64,000 nucleotides of DNA from Tissierellales bacterium (GTDB taxonomy: Bacteria; Bacillota; Clostridia; Tissierellales; Tissierellaceae), in assembly GCA_030146915.1 (NCBI GenBank), contig JASLAT010000030.1, positions 5,492-69,491 on the forward strand, written 5' to 3'. Shown piece by piece: positions 7,733 to 19,125 of this stretch (its first letter is position 1; every line of letters begins with the position of its first letter). The notes below the pieces were generated by a model. The model did no database searches. It was not told the origin of the DNA and saw nothing but the letters and a program-made list of their open reading frames with translations. The translations under genes and the position numbers were made by a program.

Positions 7733-8989
7733 TTATTTTTCTACTCTTTTTATTTTAGCACCTAAGTTTTTAAACTTACTCTCTATATCTTCATAACCTC
7801 TATCTATATGATAGATATCTCTTACTTCTGTAACACCTTCAGATACAAGTCCTGCTAAGACTAAGGCAGCTCCTGCTCTTAAATCTGTAGCTTTTACTGG
7901 TGCTGAACTTAAATCATCTACACCCTCTATAATAGCAGATCTTCCATCTATTTTTATATCCGCACCCATTCTTTTAAGTTCATCTACATGCATAAATCTA
8001 TTTTCAAAAACAGTTTCTATACAAACAGAAGTTCCTTCTGCAACACTCATTAGAGCCATAAATTGAGACTGCATATCTGTAGGGAATCCTGGATAAGGCA
8101 TAGTTTTTACGTCAATAGCCTTAGGTCTTTTTTCACCAATTACCCTAACTTTATCATCATTAATTATTATTTTAGCCCCTGCCTCTTCTAATTTAGCTAT
8201 GACAGGCTTTATATGATTAGTTATTACATTTTCTACTAAAACATCTCCCTGAGTAATAGCTGCAGCCACCATAAAAGTACCAGCTTCTATTCTATCTGGT
8301 ATTATTCTATGCTCTCCTCCACCTAGTTTTTCTACTCCTCTTATCCTAATAGTGGAAGTTCCAGCACCTCTTATATCAGCTCCTAACTTATTTAAAAAGT
8401 TAGAAAGGTCTACTATCTCTGGTTCCATAGCTGCATTATCCAAAGTAGTTTCGCCTTCTGCTAAAACAGCTGCCATCATAATGTTTTCTGTTGCTCCTAC
8501 TGAAGGGAAGTCTAGATATATTCTATCTCCTACTAGTTTTTCCGCATAAGCAGAGATATTACCATGATCTGAATCTATTTCAGCTCCTAGAGCCTTGAAA
8601 CCTTTTAAATGTAGATCTATAGGCCTTGTACCTATTGCACATCCACCTGGTAAGGAGTTTTTTGTTTTTCCAAGCCTTGCTAGTAATGGTCCCATCACTA
8701 AGAAAGAAGCTCTCATTCTACTCATAAGCTCATACTGTGTAACATAGTTATTAACATCTGCTGAGTTAATCTTTATAGTATTTTTCCCAAGTTTTTCAAC
8801 TTTAGCTCCTAAAGATTCTAAAACCTGGCACATGACTTTTACATCTTCTAATTCTGGTACATCTTCTAAAATTATATCTTCCGTTCCTAATAAAGAAGCG
8901 GCTAATATTGGTAGAGCTGAGTTTTTAGCTCCTGATATTCTAACATTTCCTCTTAATGGTGGGCTTTTTTCAACCATTAGTTTATCCAA
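7733..8989 (-). CDS. murA: UDP-N-acetylglucosamine 1-carboxyvinyltransferase
   Basis: 418 residues. Transfers enolpyruvate from PEP to UDP-GlcNAc, the first committed step of peptidoglycan synthesis, in the cytoplasm. Lys22 in the ISGAKNSALP motif and the fosfomycin-target Cys117 in LPGGCAIGTRPIDLH are present. Full length for the family. Start is TTG with AGGAGG eight bases upstream. Bacillota often carry two MurA paralogues and the window does not show which this is. Its promoter (9165-9193) lies between it and the Asp-box gene. Confidence 0.95.
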   Translation of the reverse strand: MDKLMVEKSPPLRGNVRISGAKNSALPILAASLLGTEDIILEDVPELEDVKVMCQVLESLGAKVEKLGKNTIKINSADVNNYVTQYELMSRMRASFLVMGPLLARLGKTKNSLPGGCAIGTRPIDLHLKGFKALGAEIDSDHGNISAYAEKLVGDRIYLDFPSVGATENIMMAAVLAEGETTLDNAAMEPEIVDLSNFLNKLGADIRGAGTSTIRIRGVEKLGGGEHRIIPDRIEAGTFMVAAAITQGDVLVENVITNHIKPVIAKLEEAGAKIIINDDKVRVIGEKRPKAIDVKTMPYPGFPTDMQSQFMALMSVAEGTSVCIETVFENRFMHVDELKRMGADIKIDGRSAIIEGVDDLSSAPVKATDLRAGAALVLAGLVSEGVTEVRDIYHIDRGYEDIESKFKNLGAKIKRVEK

Positions 8990-9164
8990 ACAAATCTCCT
9001 CCTAATATAATAAATCTTAAGTCATTCCAAGTTGTATATAATATTCTCTTAATTTCTTTTTTATTTCTTATAATTTCAGTAATTTTTATATATTTTAATT
9101 ATAAGTTAATTTTCTAATTTGACTAGTTTTAAATTTAATTTCATAATTTAAACACATCAGTTTA

Positions 9165-9193
9165 ATTCTATTACTTTTTAACCCTAGTGTCAA
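9165..9193 (-). promoter_or_regulatory. murA promoter
   Basis: TTGACA (9188-9193), 17-base spacer, TAGAAT (9165-9170) on the minus strand, directly after the stop of the preceding operon. It leaves a 5' leader of about 165 bases in which no structured element was recognised. Confidence 0.6.
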
Positions 9194-9198
9194 GTAGT

Positions 9199-10395
9199 CT
9201 AAACTTGGTCATTATCAATAAGTTTAAACTTTAAAGTTCCTACAAAATGACCTGGTTTTCCACCAGCTATTACAGGAAATTGACCATTTATAAAGCCATA
9301 TCCATCCTTGGAAACCATATCATAAAATCCTATACCCGATTTTTCATTAATCTTAGGCCAAACTGCAAAGTTTTCCCAAGTTTTTCCTTCATCCTTACTT
9401 ATAAACATAGAGCCATCCCAAGTATGACTTGGTTGAGAATAAGAAAGAAGTCCTGCATATATAACTCCTTTATCGTATAAAAGATCATATATTGACCCAT
9501 TAAAAGGCTTCTGTGTATCAAGAGAAAAGTTAACTTTTTTACTTTTCTTATCATATCTAATAATACCAGATTTAGGATGGTTATCTAAACCAAAAAGAAT
9601 ATGATCATCAAACTGTAAAATTGAAGTAGGATTATAATCATAAACAATTCTATGCCAAGTATCTCCTCTATCTGTAGACCTAATAATTTCTTTATATTTA
9701 TCTCCAATAGACTGATAAATTATATTTTTATCATTCTTATCTATTTGTATAACATGATTATGATGCATAGTTTTTGGCTTAGGATTATAAACTATCTCCC
9801 AAGTCCTCCCGTGATCTTTAGATCTATAGATCCTTCTTGCATTATCTGGTAATTCTTTATATCCATATTCTGATACAAATATGTACCCATCCTTATCACT
9901 AGTAAAGTTCCATGGAATTGCAGCTCCCGATTTAATATCTAAAGTCTTTTTAAAGCTAGCTCCCTTATCAAAAGATACAAATATTTCACATTCAGCATCC
10001 TTTAACCATCTACCCTTACTTACTGAAACTAAAACAACTCCCTTAGGAGTAACATGTATAGCTTCTATTGGCTTTTTAAAAGAATTAACTCTTTCCCATG
10101 TTTCACCTAAGTCAGAACTTCTATAAACCACCTTTGCATATCCATCCTTACTATTTCCACCAATAGCCCAAAGATAATTTCCACTAGCCTCTACAACCCT
10201 AAAGCCCGGTTGTAAAAACTCAAAATCACTCTTAAAGATTGGCTTTTTATCAGCTTCTGCTAATTTATAATAATTCTTTATATCTTCCTTATCTGTTTTA
10301 ACTCTATTAATTCCATCAAACTCCTCTGCCCAAGCATAACTAGTCAGTAAAAGTAGAGCTATAATAAGAAGTAAAGATCTTTTTATCTTATTCAT
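9199..10395 (-). CDS. Exported Asp-box (BNR repeat) beta-propeller protein
   Basis: 398 residues from the ATG at 10395, chosen because GGGAGGG lies just upstream. A signal peptide (KIKRSLLLIIALLLLTSYAWA) precedes the mature part. At least five Asp-box motifs of type S-x-D-x-G-x-T-W are visible: SSDLGETWE, SFDKGASF, SKDHGRTWE, STDRGDTWH and SKDEGKTWE. These mark a sialidase-like or photosystem-assembly-like beta-propeller. Sialidase catalytic residues (FRIP motif) were not seen, so this is probably a binding or scaffold propeller. It overlaps the upstream lipoprotein gene by 8 bases and belongs to a three-gene operon. Confidence 0.75.
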   Translation of the reverse strand: MNKIKRSLLLIIALLLLTSYAWAEEFDGINRVKTDKEDIKNYYKLAEADKKPIFKSDFEFLQPGFRVVEASGNYLWAIGGNSKDGYAKVVYRSSDLGETWERVNSFKKPIEAIHVTPKGVVLVSVSKGRWLKDAECEIFVSFDKGASFKKTLDIKSGAAIPWNFTSDKDGYIFVSEYGYKELPDNARRIYRSKDHGRTWEIVYNPKPKTMHHNHVIQIDKNDKNIIYQSIGDKYKEIIRSTDRGDTWHRIVYDYNPTSILQFDDHILFGLDNHPKSGIIRYDKKSKKVNFSLDTQKPFNGSIYDLLYDKGVIYAGLLSYSQPSHTWDGSMFISKDEGKTWENFAVWPKINEKSGIGFYDMVSKDGYGFINGQFPVIAGGKPGHFVGTLKFKLIDNDQV

Positions 10396-11521
10396 TTTCT
10401 CTTCCCTCCCAAACATCTGGTCCTAATTTTATCCTATAGAATCTATCTGGATTTTTACCATCTAGGTCCCTTACCTTTAAATAATATGCATCTCTAAATT
10501 TATAAGCTTCTATATCAACCTTATTTAAATCTTCATCTAAATTTTTAAGACTTATATTATGTCTCTCTCCGTCAATAGTGCTAATTTCACGTATATGACC
10601 ACTATCAACAACATAGCTTATTCTTCCATTTTTTACTGTTACAGTTGATATGGCATTTGAAATATCTAAAGGGTCAGTAAGCTCTTCTAACCAAGTATGA
10701 TATAGATAAAGCTCTCTTTTATCTCCATTTCTAGCTTCTAAAACTATAAGCTCGTCTTCAAAGCCTACAATCTCTATATCTGCATCTATATCATATTCAA
10801 AAGTGTCTTCAAAACCAGTAATCATAAGATTTCTAAACTTACCATCTATTTTTTCCTGTGATAAGGTATTTGATATACTAAAAGGAAAATTTAAATTTTT
10901 ACCATAATAAGACATACCTATCATATTAGATTCTTCAGTAAAATATTCTTCCTCATACTCGTCCCAACCTGTATAAATATATCTAATACTATCATCTTCT
11001 TCTACAAGGTAATTTGCATGCCTTTCACTAGCAGATAAAAGTTGAGTAATATTTTTATTATTTAAATCCATATGCTTACTAAATCTTAAATTATCCCAAT
11101 CTAATCTCATCAAAGTTTGTTTACCATCTTTTTTAATATAATATTGACCCGATTGATCATAATCATAATTAAAAGATGTATCTATGTACTCATGAGGTTT
11201 CTCTATATCTGATTCAACAGAATCTTCGCTAAAACTAAGTTTAAAAGGCTCTACTATATTTCCATGACCCAAACCATAAAAAATGTCATTTTTAAAATCA
11301 CATATCTTAAGGTCACTATGCTTTAAAGCTTCTAAATTAGCACTATATTTTTCTATATCCTTAGCCTCTGGTAGAATTTCTCCTTCAAGTTCTTTATAAT
11401 TAAATTTTTCTGTTTTTTCTTCTTCAACACTTTCTACTTGATCAATCTTTGGTGTAGTATCTTCTTGACAAGCAGTTAAAAGTAAGGCTAAAAAAATAGC
11501 AACTATGTATCTTTTTTTCAT
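10388..11521 (-). CDS. Lipoprotein, possible beta-propeller, unknown function
   Basis: 377 residues. Signal peptide with lipobox LLLTAC gives an acylated Cys near residue 18, followed by an acidic linker. The mature region (about 60-377) has repeated short beta-type stretches with alternating aromatic residues, such as YYIKKDGKQTLMRLDWDN and ISYVVDSGHIREISTIDG, suggesting a propeller fold, but no named family was recognised. It lies between a tiny lipoprotein gene and the Asp-box gene, with short gaps or overlap, so the three are likely made together on the cell surface. Confidence 0.7.
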   Translation of the reverse strand: MKKRYIVAIFLALLLTACQEDTTPKIDQVESVEEEKTEKFNYKELEGEILPEAKDIEKYSANLEALKHSDLKICDFKNDIFYGLGHGNIVEPFKLSFSEDSVESDIEKPHEYIDTSFNYDYDQSGQYYIKKDGKQTLMRLDWDNLRFSKHMDLNNKNITQLLSASERHANYLVEEDDSIRYIYTGWDEYEEEYFTEESNMIGMSYYGKNLNFPFSISNTLSQEKIDGKFRNLMITGFEDTFEYDIDADIEIVGFEDELIVLEARNGDKRELYLYHTWLEELTDPLDISNAISTVTVKNGRISYVVDSGHIREISTIDGERHNISLKNLDEDLNKVDIEAYKFRDAYYLKVRDLDGKNPDRFYRIKLGPDVWEGRENE

Positions 11522-11534
11522 CTTAACACCCCTT

Positions 11535-11675
11535 TTAGGCTTGAATATTTTCTTCTATCTCTTCGATTTCTTCCCTATTTTCTATCTCTTTATCTTCATG
11601 CCCGTTCTTTTCACAGGCCAATAAACTTAAAGCTATAAATAAGATTATTGTTAGTAATATAAAATTTTTCTTCAT
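11535..11675 (-). CDS. Very small lipoprotein, 46 residues
   Basis: Starts MKKNFILLTIILFIALSLLA and then Cys21, a textbook lipobox (LSLLAC), followed by only 25 mostly Glu/Lys residues ending NIQA. GGGAGGG lies seven bases before the ATG. It ends 13 bases before the next lipoprotein gene. A mature peptide of 26 residues anchored in the membrane is unusual; it could be a partner of the two larger exported proteins or a toxin-like or signalling peptide. Function unknown. Confidence 0.65.
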   Translation of the reverse strand: MKKNFILLTIILFIALSLLACEKNGHEDKEIENREEIEEIEENIQA

Positions 11676-11724
11676 CTCATCCCTCCCAACACCTATATTT
11701 TACCATATTTTTAATCTTTTAAGC

Positions 11725-11763
11725 AGAAAAAAAGTATCTACTAAGAAAATCTAGTAGATACTT
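11725..11763 (-). terminator. Terminator of the atp operon
   Basis: 12-bp perfect stem AAGTATCTACTA (11732-11743) and its complement (11752-11763), followed on the minus strand by seven Ts, five bases after the atpC stop. Confidence 0.9.
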
Positions 11764-11767
11764 ATAT

Positions 11768-12157
11768 TTATTTCTTTAAATCTAATCTATTTAAGGCTCT
11801 ACTTAAGGCCATTTTAGCTCTTAGAACATCCAGTCCATCTGGTTTATTCTTAAGTCTATCTTCAGCTCTTTTTCTAGCCTCTTCAGCTCTGGCAAAGTCT
11901 ATTTCCTCTGGCCACTCTGCTGCATCAGTTACAATTGTAACCTTATCATCTAAAACAGACATGTAACCATTAGTAACAGCTGCAATTCTCTCTTTACCAT
12001 TTTTAAAAACTCTAACTTTTCCTATTCTTAATGGAGTTGTTATAGGTGATCTTCCCTTCATTACTGCTAGGTCACCTTCCATACCTCTTACAATAACCAT
12101 GTCCACCTCTTCAGAAAAGAAGAGTCTATTTGGAGTTACTACTTCCAAGTGAAGCAT
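11768..12157 (-). CDS. atpC: ATP synthase epsilon subunit
   Basis: 129 residues. Central-stalk subunit that couples the c-ring to F1 and can inhibit ATP hydrolysis. N-terminal beta sandwich (LHLEVVTPNRLFFSEEVD) and C-terminal helical hairpin (AEEARKRAEDRL and LRAKMALSRALNRLDL) are both present, so it is not truncated. Last gene of the operon, 3 bases after atpD. Confidence 0.96.
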   Translation of the reverse strand: MLHLEVVTPNRLFFSEEVDMVIVRGMEGDLAVMKGRSPITTPLRIGKVRVFKNGKERIAAVTNGYMSVLDDKVTIVTDAAEWPEEIDFARAEEARKRAEDRLKNKPDGLDVLRAKMALSRALNRLDLKK

Positions 12158-12160
12158 AGT

Positions 12161-13576
<1,416 letters not shown>

Positions 13577-13582
13577 CTACTC

Positions 13583-14446
13583 TTACTTCAAAGCTTCTGC
13601 ACCGGAAACTATCTCTGATATTTCCATTGTAATAGCTTCTTGTCTTGCCCTATTATATGTTAGAGCTAACTCTTCTATAAGTTCCTCTGCATTTTCCGTA
13701 GCAGATTCCATAGCTACCTGTCTAGAACCCTGTTCACTTGTAGATGACTCTATTAGGGCTCCATATATACTACTTTCTATATATTTAGGAATTAAAAAGT
13801 CTAAAACTCTTTCAGGAGAAGGTTCAAATTCCATTAGAACTGAAGCCTCCTTCTCCTCTACTCCCTCATAAACTCCTGTAGCTGGTAATAACCTCAATAG
13901 GCTTGGTTTTTGAGCTATTATACTCTCAAACTCAGTATAGGCTACCTTAACCTCATCAACTTCACCTTCTTGGTAAAGATTTATAACTATTTCAGCTATT
14001 CTTTGTGCATCAGAAAACTCTGGTTCTTCACTGATTCCAAAAAAGTTATCCACTATATCCACACTTCTAGCCTTAAAGTATTCGTAAGCTTTTAATCCTA
14101 CAGTTATAACCTTAGCCTGTCCTTCTAGGCCTTCCATATCTTCCATAACTAAACGGTTAATATGGGAGTTATAACCTCCGGCTAAACCTCTATCCGAAGT
14201 TAAAACTATATAAAGAGTTGTTTTTATCTCCCTTTCTTCAAGAAGAGGATGCCTTACACCTTTTACAGTCTTTAATATACCTTGTATATTGGATAAAACT
14301 GTTTGATAATAAGGCCTAGAGGCTGTTAAAACTTCCTTGGCTCTTCTTAACTTAACAGAAGATACCATCTCCATTGCTCTAGTTATTTGCATGGTACTGC
14401 TTACTCCACGAATACGCCTATTAATTTCTTGCATCGATCTACCCAA
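13583..14446 (-). CDS. atpG: ATP synthase gamma subunit
   Basis: 287 residues. The rotating central shaft of F1. The N-terminal helix (EINRRIRGVSSTMQITRAME) and C-terminal helix (ELALTYNRARQEAITMEISE) that form the coiled coil in the alpha/beta ring are both conserved, with the typical SDRGLAGGYN motif between them. Confidence 0.97.
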   Translation of the reverse strand: MGRSMQEINRRIRGVSSTMQITRAMEMVSSVKLRRAKEVLTASRPYYQTVLSNIQGILKTVKGVRHPLLEEREIKTTLYIVLTSDRGLAGGYNSHINRLVMEDMEGLEGQAKVITVGLKAYEYFKARSVDIVDNFFGISEEPEFSDAQRIAEIVINLYQEGEVDEVKVAYTEFESIIAQKPSLLRLLPATGVYEGVEEKEASVLMEFEPSPERVLDFLIPKYIESSIYGALIESSTSEQGSRQVAMESATENAEELIEELALTYNRARQEAITMEISEIVSGAEALK

Positions 14447-14475
14447 ATTAACACCTCCAGCCTAAATAAGGATTA

Positions 14476-15981
14476 TTAAAAACTATCCTTAAACTCTTTT
14501 ATAGCCTTATTTATTCTTTCTATATTTTCATCTGTTAAATCCCTAGTATCAAGGATATCCTTAAATATTTCAGGATAATTATTATCTATATATAATATAA
14601 ATTCTTCTTCAAAGTCTCTTATTCTATCAACATCTACATCAGATAAGAAACCATTCATTACTGCATGAAGCATAACTACTTGCTGTTCCATTGGTACTGG
14701 ACTATATTGTGGTTGTTTTAATACTTCAAGTATTCTAACACCACGGTCTAAAGTATTTTGTGTATCTTCATCTAATTCAGAACCAAACTGAGCGAATGAA
14801 GATAACTCTCTATATTGAGCTAACTCTAATTTTATACTCTTAGAAACCTTCTTCATAGCCTTGTTTTGAGCGTCTCCACCTACTCTAGATACTGATAATC
14901 CTGAGTTAATAGCTGGTCTTTGTCCTGCAAAGAATAAGTCTGTCTCTAGGAATATCTGACCATCTGTTATAGAGATTACATTTGTTGGGATATAAGCAGA
15001 TATATCTCCTGCTTGAGTCTCTATAATAGGTAAAGCTGTTATACTTCCTCCACCATTTTTATCTGACATTCTAGCAGCTCTTTCTAGCAGTCTAGAGTGT
15101 AGATAGAATACGTCTCCTGGGAAAGCTTCCCTACCTGGTGGACGTCTTAAAAGTAATGACATAGATCTATAAGCTACAGCATGTTTAGATAAGTCATCAT
15201 AAACGATTAGTACATCTTTTCCTTGGCTCATAAATTCCTCAGCCATAGTAACACCAGCATACGGCGCTATATATTGTAATGGTGCTAATTCACTTGCAGT
15301 AGCAGAAACTACTATACTATAGTCCATAGCTCCATTTCTTTCAAGTGTATTTACTATATGAGCAACTGTAGATCTTTTTTGACCTATAGCCACATATATA
15401 CAAATTACATCTTCTTCTTTTTGGTTTATTATAGTATCAATTGCGATAGTTGTTTTACCTGTTTGCCTATCCCCTATAATAAGCTCCCTTTGTCCTCTAC
15501 CTATTGGTACGATAGAATCTATCGCTTTAATACCTGTTTGTAATGGTTCAGAAACAGATTGTCTTGCAATAACACCTGGCGCTATTTTCTCTATAGCTCC
15601 AAACTTATCTGTTACAATCTCTCCTCTACCATCTATAGGTTGTCCTAGTGCATTAACTACACGTCCTATTAACGCGTCTCCAACTGGAACCTCTACTATT
15701 CTACCTGTTCTTTTTACAGTATCTCCCTCTTTGATATCCTTATCTGAACCTAAAAGTACGCAACCTACGTTGTCTTCCTCTAAGTTTAGAGCCATACCAT
15801 AAACCTCACCAGGAAATTCTATAAGCTCTCCAGCCATACAACCTTCTAAGCCGTGAATTCTGGAAATACCATCTCCAACAGAAAGAACAGTACCTGTATC
15901 TACTAAATCTAAAGTTTGATCATACCTTTTAATTTGTTCTTTTATTATAGAACTAATTTCTTCTGGCCTCAATGCTGCCAT
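14476..15981 (-). CDS. atpA: ATP synthase alpha subunit
   Basis: 501 residues. Non-catalytic nucleotide-binding F1 subunit. Walker A GDRQTGKT, the alpha signature [20 protein letters not shown] and the [19 protein letters not shown] beta-barrel segment are present. Full length, standard operon position. Confidence 0.98.
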   Translation of the reverse strand: MAALRPEEISSIIKEQIKRYDQTLDLVDTGTVLSVGDGISRIHGLEGCMAGELIEFPGEVYGMALNLEEDNVGCVLLGSDKDIKEGDTVKRTGRIVEVPVGDALIGRVVNALGQPIDGRGEIVTDKFGAIEKIAPGVIARQSVSEPLQTGIKAIDSIVPIGRGQRELIIGDRQTGKTTIAIDTIINQKEEDVICIYVAIGQKRSTVAHIVNTLERNGAMDYSIVVSATASELAPLQYIAPYAGVTMAEEFMSQGKDVLIVYDDLSKHAVAYRSMSLLLRRPPGREAFPGDVFYLHSRLLERAARMSDKNGGGSITALPIIETQAGDISAYIPTNVISITDGQIFLETDLFFAGQRPAINSGLSVSRVGGDAQNKAMKKVSKSIKLELAQYRELSSFAQFGSELDEDTQNTLDRGVRILEVLKQPQYSPVPMEQQVVMLHAVMNGFLSDVDVDRIRDFEEEFILYIDNNYPEIFKDILDTRDLTDENIERINKAIKEFKDSF

Positions 15982-15999
15982 TCTATCACCTCGCTCCTT

Positions 16000-16542
16000 C
16001 TAGTTTGTAGCAGCTCTGAATGTCCTTGCCATAGAATCTAACTTACCTTTAATACTGCCATCGATAAGTTTACCTTCTAATTCAAGTCTCACTCCACCTA
16101 TAATGCTTTTGTCTATCTCGTTTTTTATTTCAATTTTTTTATCTAATTTACTACCTAAAACTTGACTAAGTTTATCCTTAGCCTCATCCTTCATAGGAAC
16201 GGCTGTTACTGCTACAACTCTTAATATTCCCCTATCCTGGTAGTATAAGTCTTCATATATTTTTAATATATCCGGAAGATTTTTCTCTCTTTTTTTATCT
16301 ATTAAAATATAGATAAAATTTCTAACTTCCTCTACCATATTTTTTTCAAATATAGTATCTATTAAATCCTTTTTTTCCTTTTTGCTAATTTTTGGATGAC
16401 TTAAAAGGTCTAAAAGTTTAGGCTCTTCCTGCAAAATTGCATCTAAAGATTTTAAGTTCTCATAAAACTCATCCGTTTTTGAAAGATCCTCTCCAGCTTC
16501 AAATAAAGCTTGAGCGTATCTTTTAGCTACTAATTCTGCCAT
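16000..16542 (-). CDS. atpH: ATP synthase delta subunit
   Basis: 180 residues. Links F1 to the peripheral stalk. N-terminal helical domain (VAKRYAQALFEAGED) and C-terminal signature (IIGGVRLELEGKLIDGSIKG) match the family. It overlaps atpF by 13 bases, implying coupled translation. Confidence 0.96.
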   Translation of the reverse strand: MAELVAKRYAQALFEAGEDLSKTDEFYENLKSLDAILQEEPKLLDLLSHPKISKKEKKDLIDTIFEKNMVEEVRNFIYILIDKKREKNLPDILKIYEDLYYQDRGILRVVAVTAVPMKDEAKDKLSQVLGSKLDKKIEIKNEIDKSIIGGVRLELEGKLIDGSIKGKLDSMARTFRAATN

Positions 16543-17048
16543 GGCCTATTACCTACTTCTTCGATAAATTTATCCACCAACTCTTCTTGGTTAGCATGAT
16601 TCATCTCTTGTTCCATAATTTTTGAAGCAATTAATAATGCCATATTTCCAGTCTCTGATTTAACAGCTTGGAAAGCTGCTGCTTTTTCTCTCTCTATATC
16701 CTTAAGAGCGCGCTCTTTGATACTGGAAGCTTCATTTTGAGCATCTTGAAGAATTTCTTGTTTTAACTCTTCTCCACGTGATCTAGCATCTGCAAGAATC
16801 TTTTGACTCTCTTCTCTAGCATCAGCAATTCTAGATTCATACTCTAACTTAAGGCTCTCAGCCTCTTGTCTAGATAGCTTAGCTGAATCTAAGTCAGTAC
16901 GAACCTTTTCTTTTCTTTCATCTATAAACTCATTTATTGGATTATATAAAAGTTTTGTTAGTAAAAGAAAAAGGAAGAACACAGTTATGAAGATCTTTAT
17001 CATATCTGGCAAAACTGGTATAACCTCTACTATCATATCTACATCCAT
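16530..17048 (-). CDS. atpF: ATP synthase b subunit
   Basis: 172 residues. One N-terminal membrane helix (about 16-34, IKIFITVFFLFLLLTKLLY) followed by a long charged helix (about 40-150) that dimerises as the peripheral stalk. NPINEFIDERKEKV after the membrane segment is typical. Overlaps atpH. Confidence 0.95.
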   Translation of the reverse strand: MDVDMIVEVIPVLPDMIKIFITVFFLFLLLTKLLYNPINEFIDERKEKVRTDLDSAKLSRQEAESLKLEYESRIADAREESQKILADARSRGEELKQEILQDAQNEASSIKERALKDIEREKAAAFQAVKSETGNMALLIASKIMEQEMNHANQEELVDKFIEEVGNRPWQN

Positions 17049-17084
17049 CTACAACCCTCCTCTATTTCTTTTAAAAACTTATAA

Positions 17085-17402
<318 letters not shown>

Positions 17403-17426
17403 TTATATTTCTTATTTTTTTACCTA

Positions 17427-18203
17427 CTAGTCATTTATAGCACCAGCTATAAACACCATTGTTAACATTGTAAATATGAATGCCTGTAATATCCCTGAGA
17501 ATAGATCAAAGTATAAATGTAGCCCTGGTGATAAAACAGTCGCTATCGTACCAAAAGCCGCCCCTATTAAAGTCATAATTAATCCACCACTCAGAATGTT
17601 ACCAAATAAACGGAATGATAATGAAACTGGATTTGCCAAGTCTCCCATAACGTTTAAAGGCATTAGTAAAGGTATTGGTTCAAAATACCCTTTTATATGG
17701 CCTCCTATTCCAGATGTCTTTATTCCAAAATATTGGGTCATGAAAAAAGTAATTAAAGCTAAAGTTAAAGTTACACTATAGTTAGCTGTTGGTGAATCTA
17801 AGCCTATTATCCCTACTATATTTGACACTATTAAATATATAAAAAGTGTAAATATAAAAGGTGCAAACTTTATATTGTTCTCACCCATAGTTGAGATCAC
17901 TAGGTTGTTTACAGTCTCTGTGAAAAACTCCACTAAAATTACTAAGGTTGATGGTGTTTCTCCTGGACTTTCTTCCTTTAGCCTATTACCAAAGTAAAGA
18001 GCAAATAGTACCAAACCTATAGCAACTGCTATACCATTGAATATACTCTTTGGCATATATGGCTCGAAAAATGTTGATACATAGTATACTCCCCTACCAA
18101 GTAAGGTAAGTGCTAAGGCTACCCCAGCTATCTTTAAGTTCTTAATCATAAGTACTATTGCTACTAGTATTATGATTGTTGATAATATTAATCTTAAGCT
18201 CAA
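17427..18203 (-). CDS. atpB: ATP synthase a subunit
   Basis: 258 residues with six or so membrane segments. Forms the ion channel beside the c-ring. The essential Arg is in SLSFRLFGNILSGGLIM. The spaced helices after it (LHLYFDLFSGILQAFIFTML) are typical. Third gene of the operon. Confidence 0.96.
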   Translation of the reverse strand: MSLRLILSTIIILVAIVLMIKNLKIAGVALALTLLGRGVYYVSTFFEPYMPKSIFNGIAVAIGLVLFALYFGNRLKEESPGETPSTLVILVEFFTETVNNLVISTMGENNIKFAPFIFTLFIYLIVSNIVGIIGLDSPTANYSVTLTLALITFFMTQYFGIKTSGIGGHIKGYFEPIPLLMPLNVMGDLANPVSLSFRLFGNILSGGLIMTLIGAAFGTIATVLSPGLHLYFDLFSGILQAFIFTMLTMVFIAGAIND

Positions 18204-18230
18204 AATTCCCCCCCCTCTCTTGTTTCCTTA

Positions 18231-18605
18231 CTAACTTTTTAAGAAATTTTTATCTACTATATTAGATACAGTAATTACTAATTTTACAATTAATAATCCT
18301 AAGAAGCTAGTAAAGAAGTTTAAATAATCGGCACTAGCCGCTATGACTAAAACCAAACCAGAGATTAAGAACCTTATTAAATATTGCCCAGATGCGTATC
18401 TAGAGGCTCTTGAAGGTTCCATCCTAACTGATTTTTCAACACTCTGCTTAAGCAGGAGAAAATTAGTCATAGATATTAGCATACCAAATATATACCCTAA
18501 AATGTAGCTCTTATAGTCTTTTATAAGAAAAAACATCAAGGCTACAAAAAGCAGACTCCAAAGTATAGTTCTTTTAAATATTTTAACAATTAGATCCTTG
18601 TTCAT
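18231..18605 (-). CDS. atpI: ATP synthase subunit I
   Basis: 124 residues, four predicted membrane helices. Matches the AtpI type that helps c-ring assembly, with GYIFGMLISMTNFLLLKQSVEKS in the middle. Position between the AtpZ-like gene and atpB is standard for Bacillota. Confidence 0.85.
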   Translation of the reverse strand: MNKDLIVKIFKRTILWSLLFVALMFFLIKDYKSYILGYIFGMLISMTNFLLLKQSVEKSVRMEPSRASRYASGQYLIRFLISGLVLVIAASADYLNFFTSFLGLLIVKLVITVSNIVDKNFLKS

Positions 18606-18608
18606 ATC

Positions 18609-18833
18609 TTACTCCTTATCCTTGGGCCCTGCCAACTTGTATATATTATATATAGCCGTCATAGCTCCTAAGACGAGTAAAATAATAGAAAAAGCACCCT
18701 TAGTACCTAATTTTTTGTCAAGCCAATTACCCATAACTACTCCTAATACAACAGGGGTTACGGAAGAAATGCCTACTTGTGTAATTAGCGTTAGGTATTG
18801 CAAAGTGCTTTTCTTGTTCTTTTTATTATTCAT
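18609..18833 (-). CDS. atpZ: AtpZ/AtpI-like membrane protein
   Basis: 74 residues from the ATG at 18833, which follows GGAGTGAGGCA; in-frame codons upstream lie in the promoter region. Two membrane helices (about 14-34 and 44-66) with GVVMGNWLDKKLGTKGAF between them, the pattern of the short AtpZ/putative F0F1 subunit family, proposed to help Mg2+/ion supply or ring assembly. First gene of the atp operon, 3 bases before atpI. Confidence 0.8.
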   Translation of the reverse strand: MNNKKNKKSTLQYLTLITQVGISSVTPVVLGVVMGNWLDKKLGTKGAFSIILLVLGAMTAIYNIYKLAGPKDKE

Positions 18834-18879
18834 TGCCTCACTCCATCTCTCACTCACTATCCTTCGGCTTGTAGATATA

Positions 18880-18908
18880 ATTATATAAAACCTAATACTA
18901 CATTGCAA
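18880..18908 (-). promoter_or_regulatory. atp operon promoter
   Basis: TTGCAA (18903-18908), 17-base spacer, TATAAT (18880-18885) on the minus strand, about 45 bases before the first start codon. The only strong promoter seen for the ten-gene operon. Confidence 0.75.
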
Positions 18909-19071
18909 GGAAATTTTATCCAGCTAAGCTTGTTAAAACACTAATTATCAAGGGCTTTTCCCTAAGTTTAGCAATTTACTAGTGTATTAGCTTTACCTAT
19001 ATATATTTCCTATTATAATCATCAGAATTATCTGTTAACTGTCTATTAATAACTATATTATATAAATTTAA

Positions 19072-19093
19072 AGGCGCAGCTTATGCTACGCCT
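19072..19093 (-). terminator. atoE terminator
   Basis: Stem AGGCGCAGC / GCTACGCCT around TTAT with one mismatch, followed by TTTAAATTT on the minus strand. Confidence 0.65.
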
Positions 19094-19125
19094 AATTTAT
19101 TTACTATCTTGTCTTTTAAAAAATC

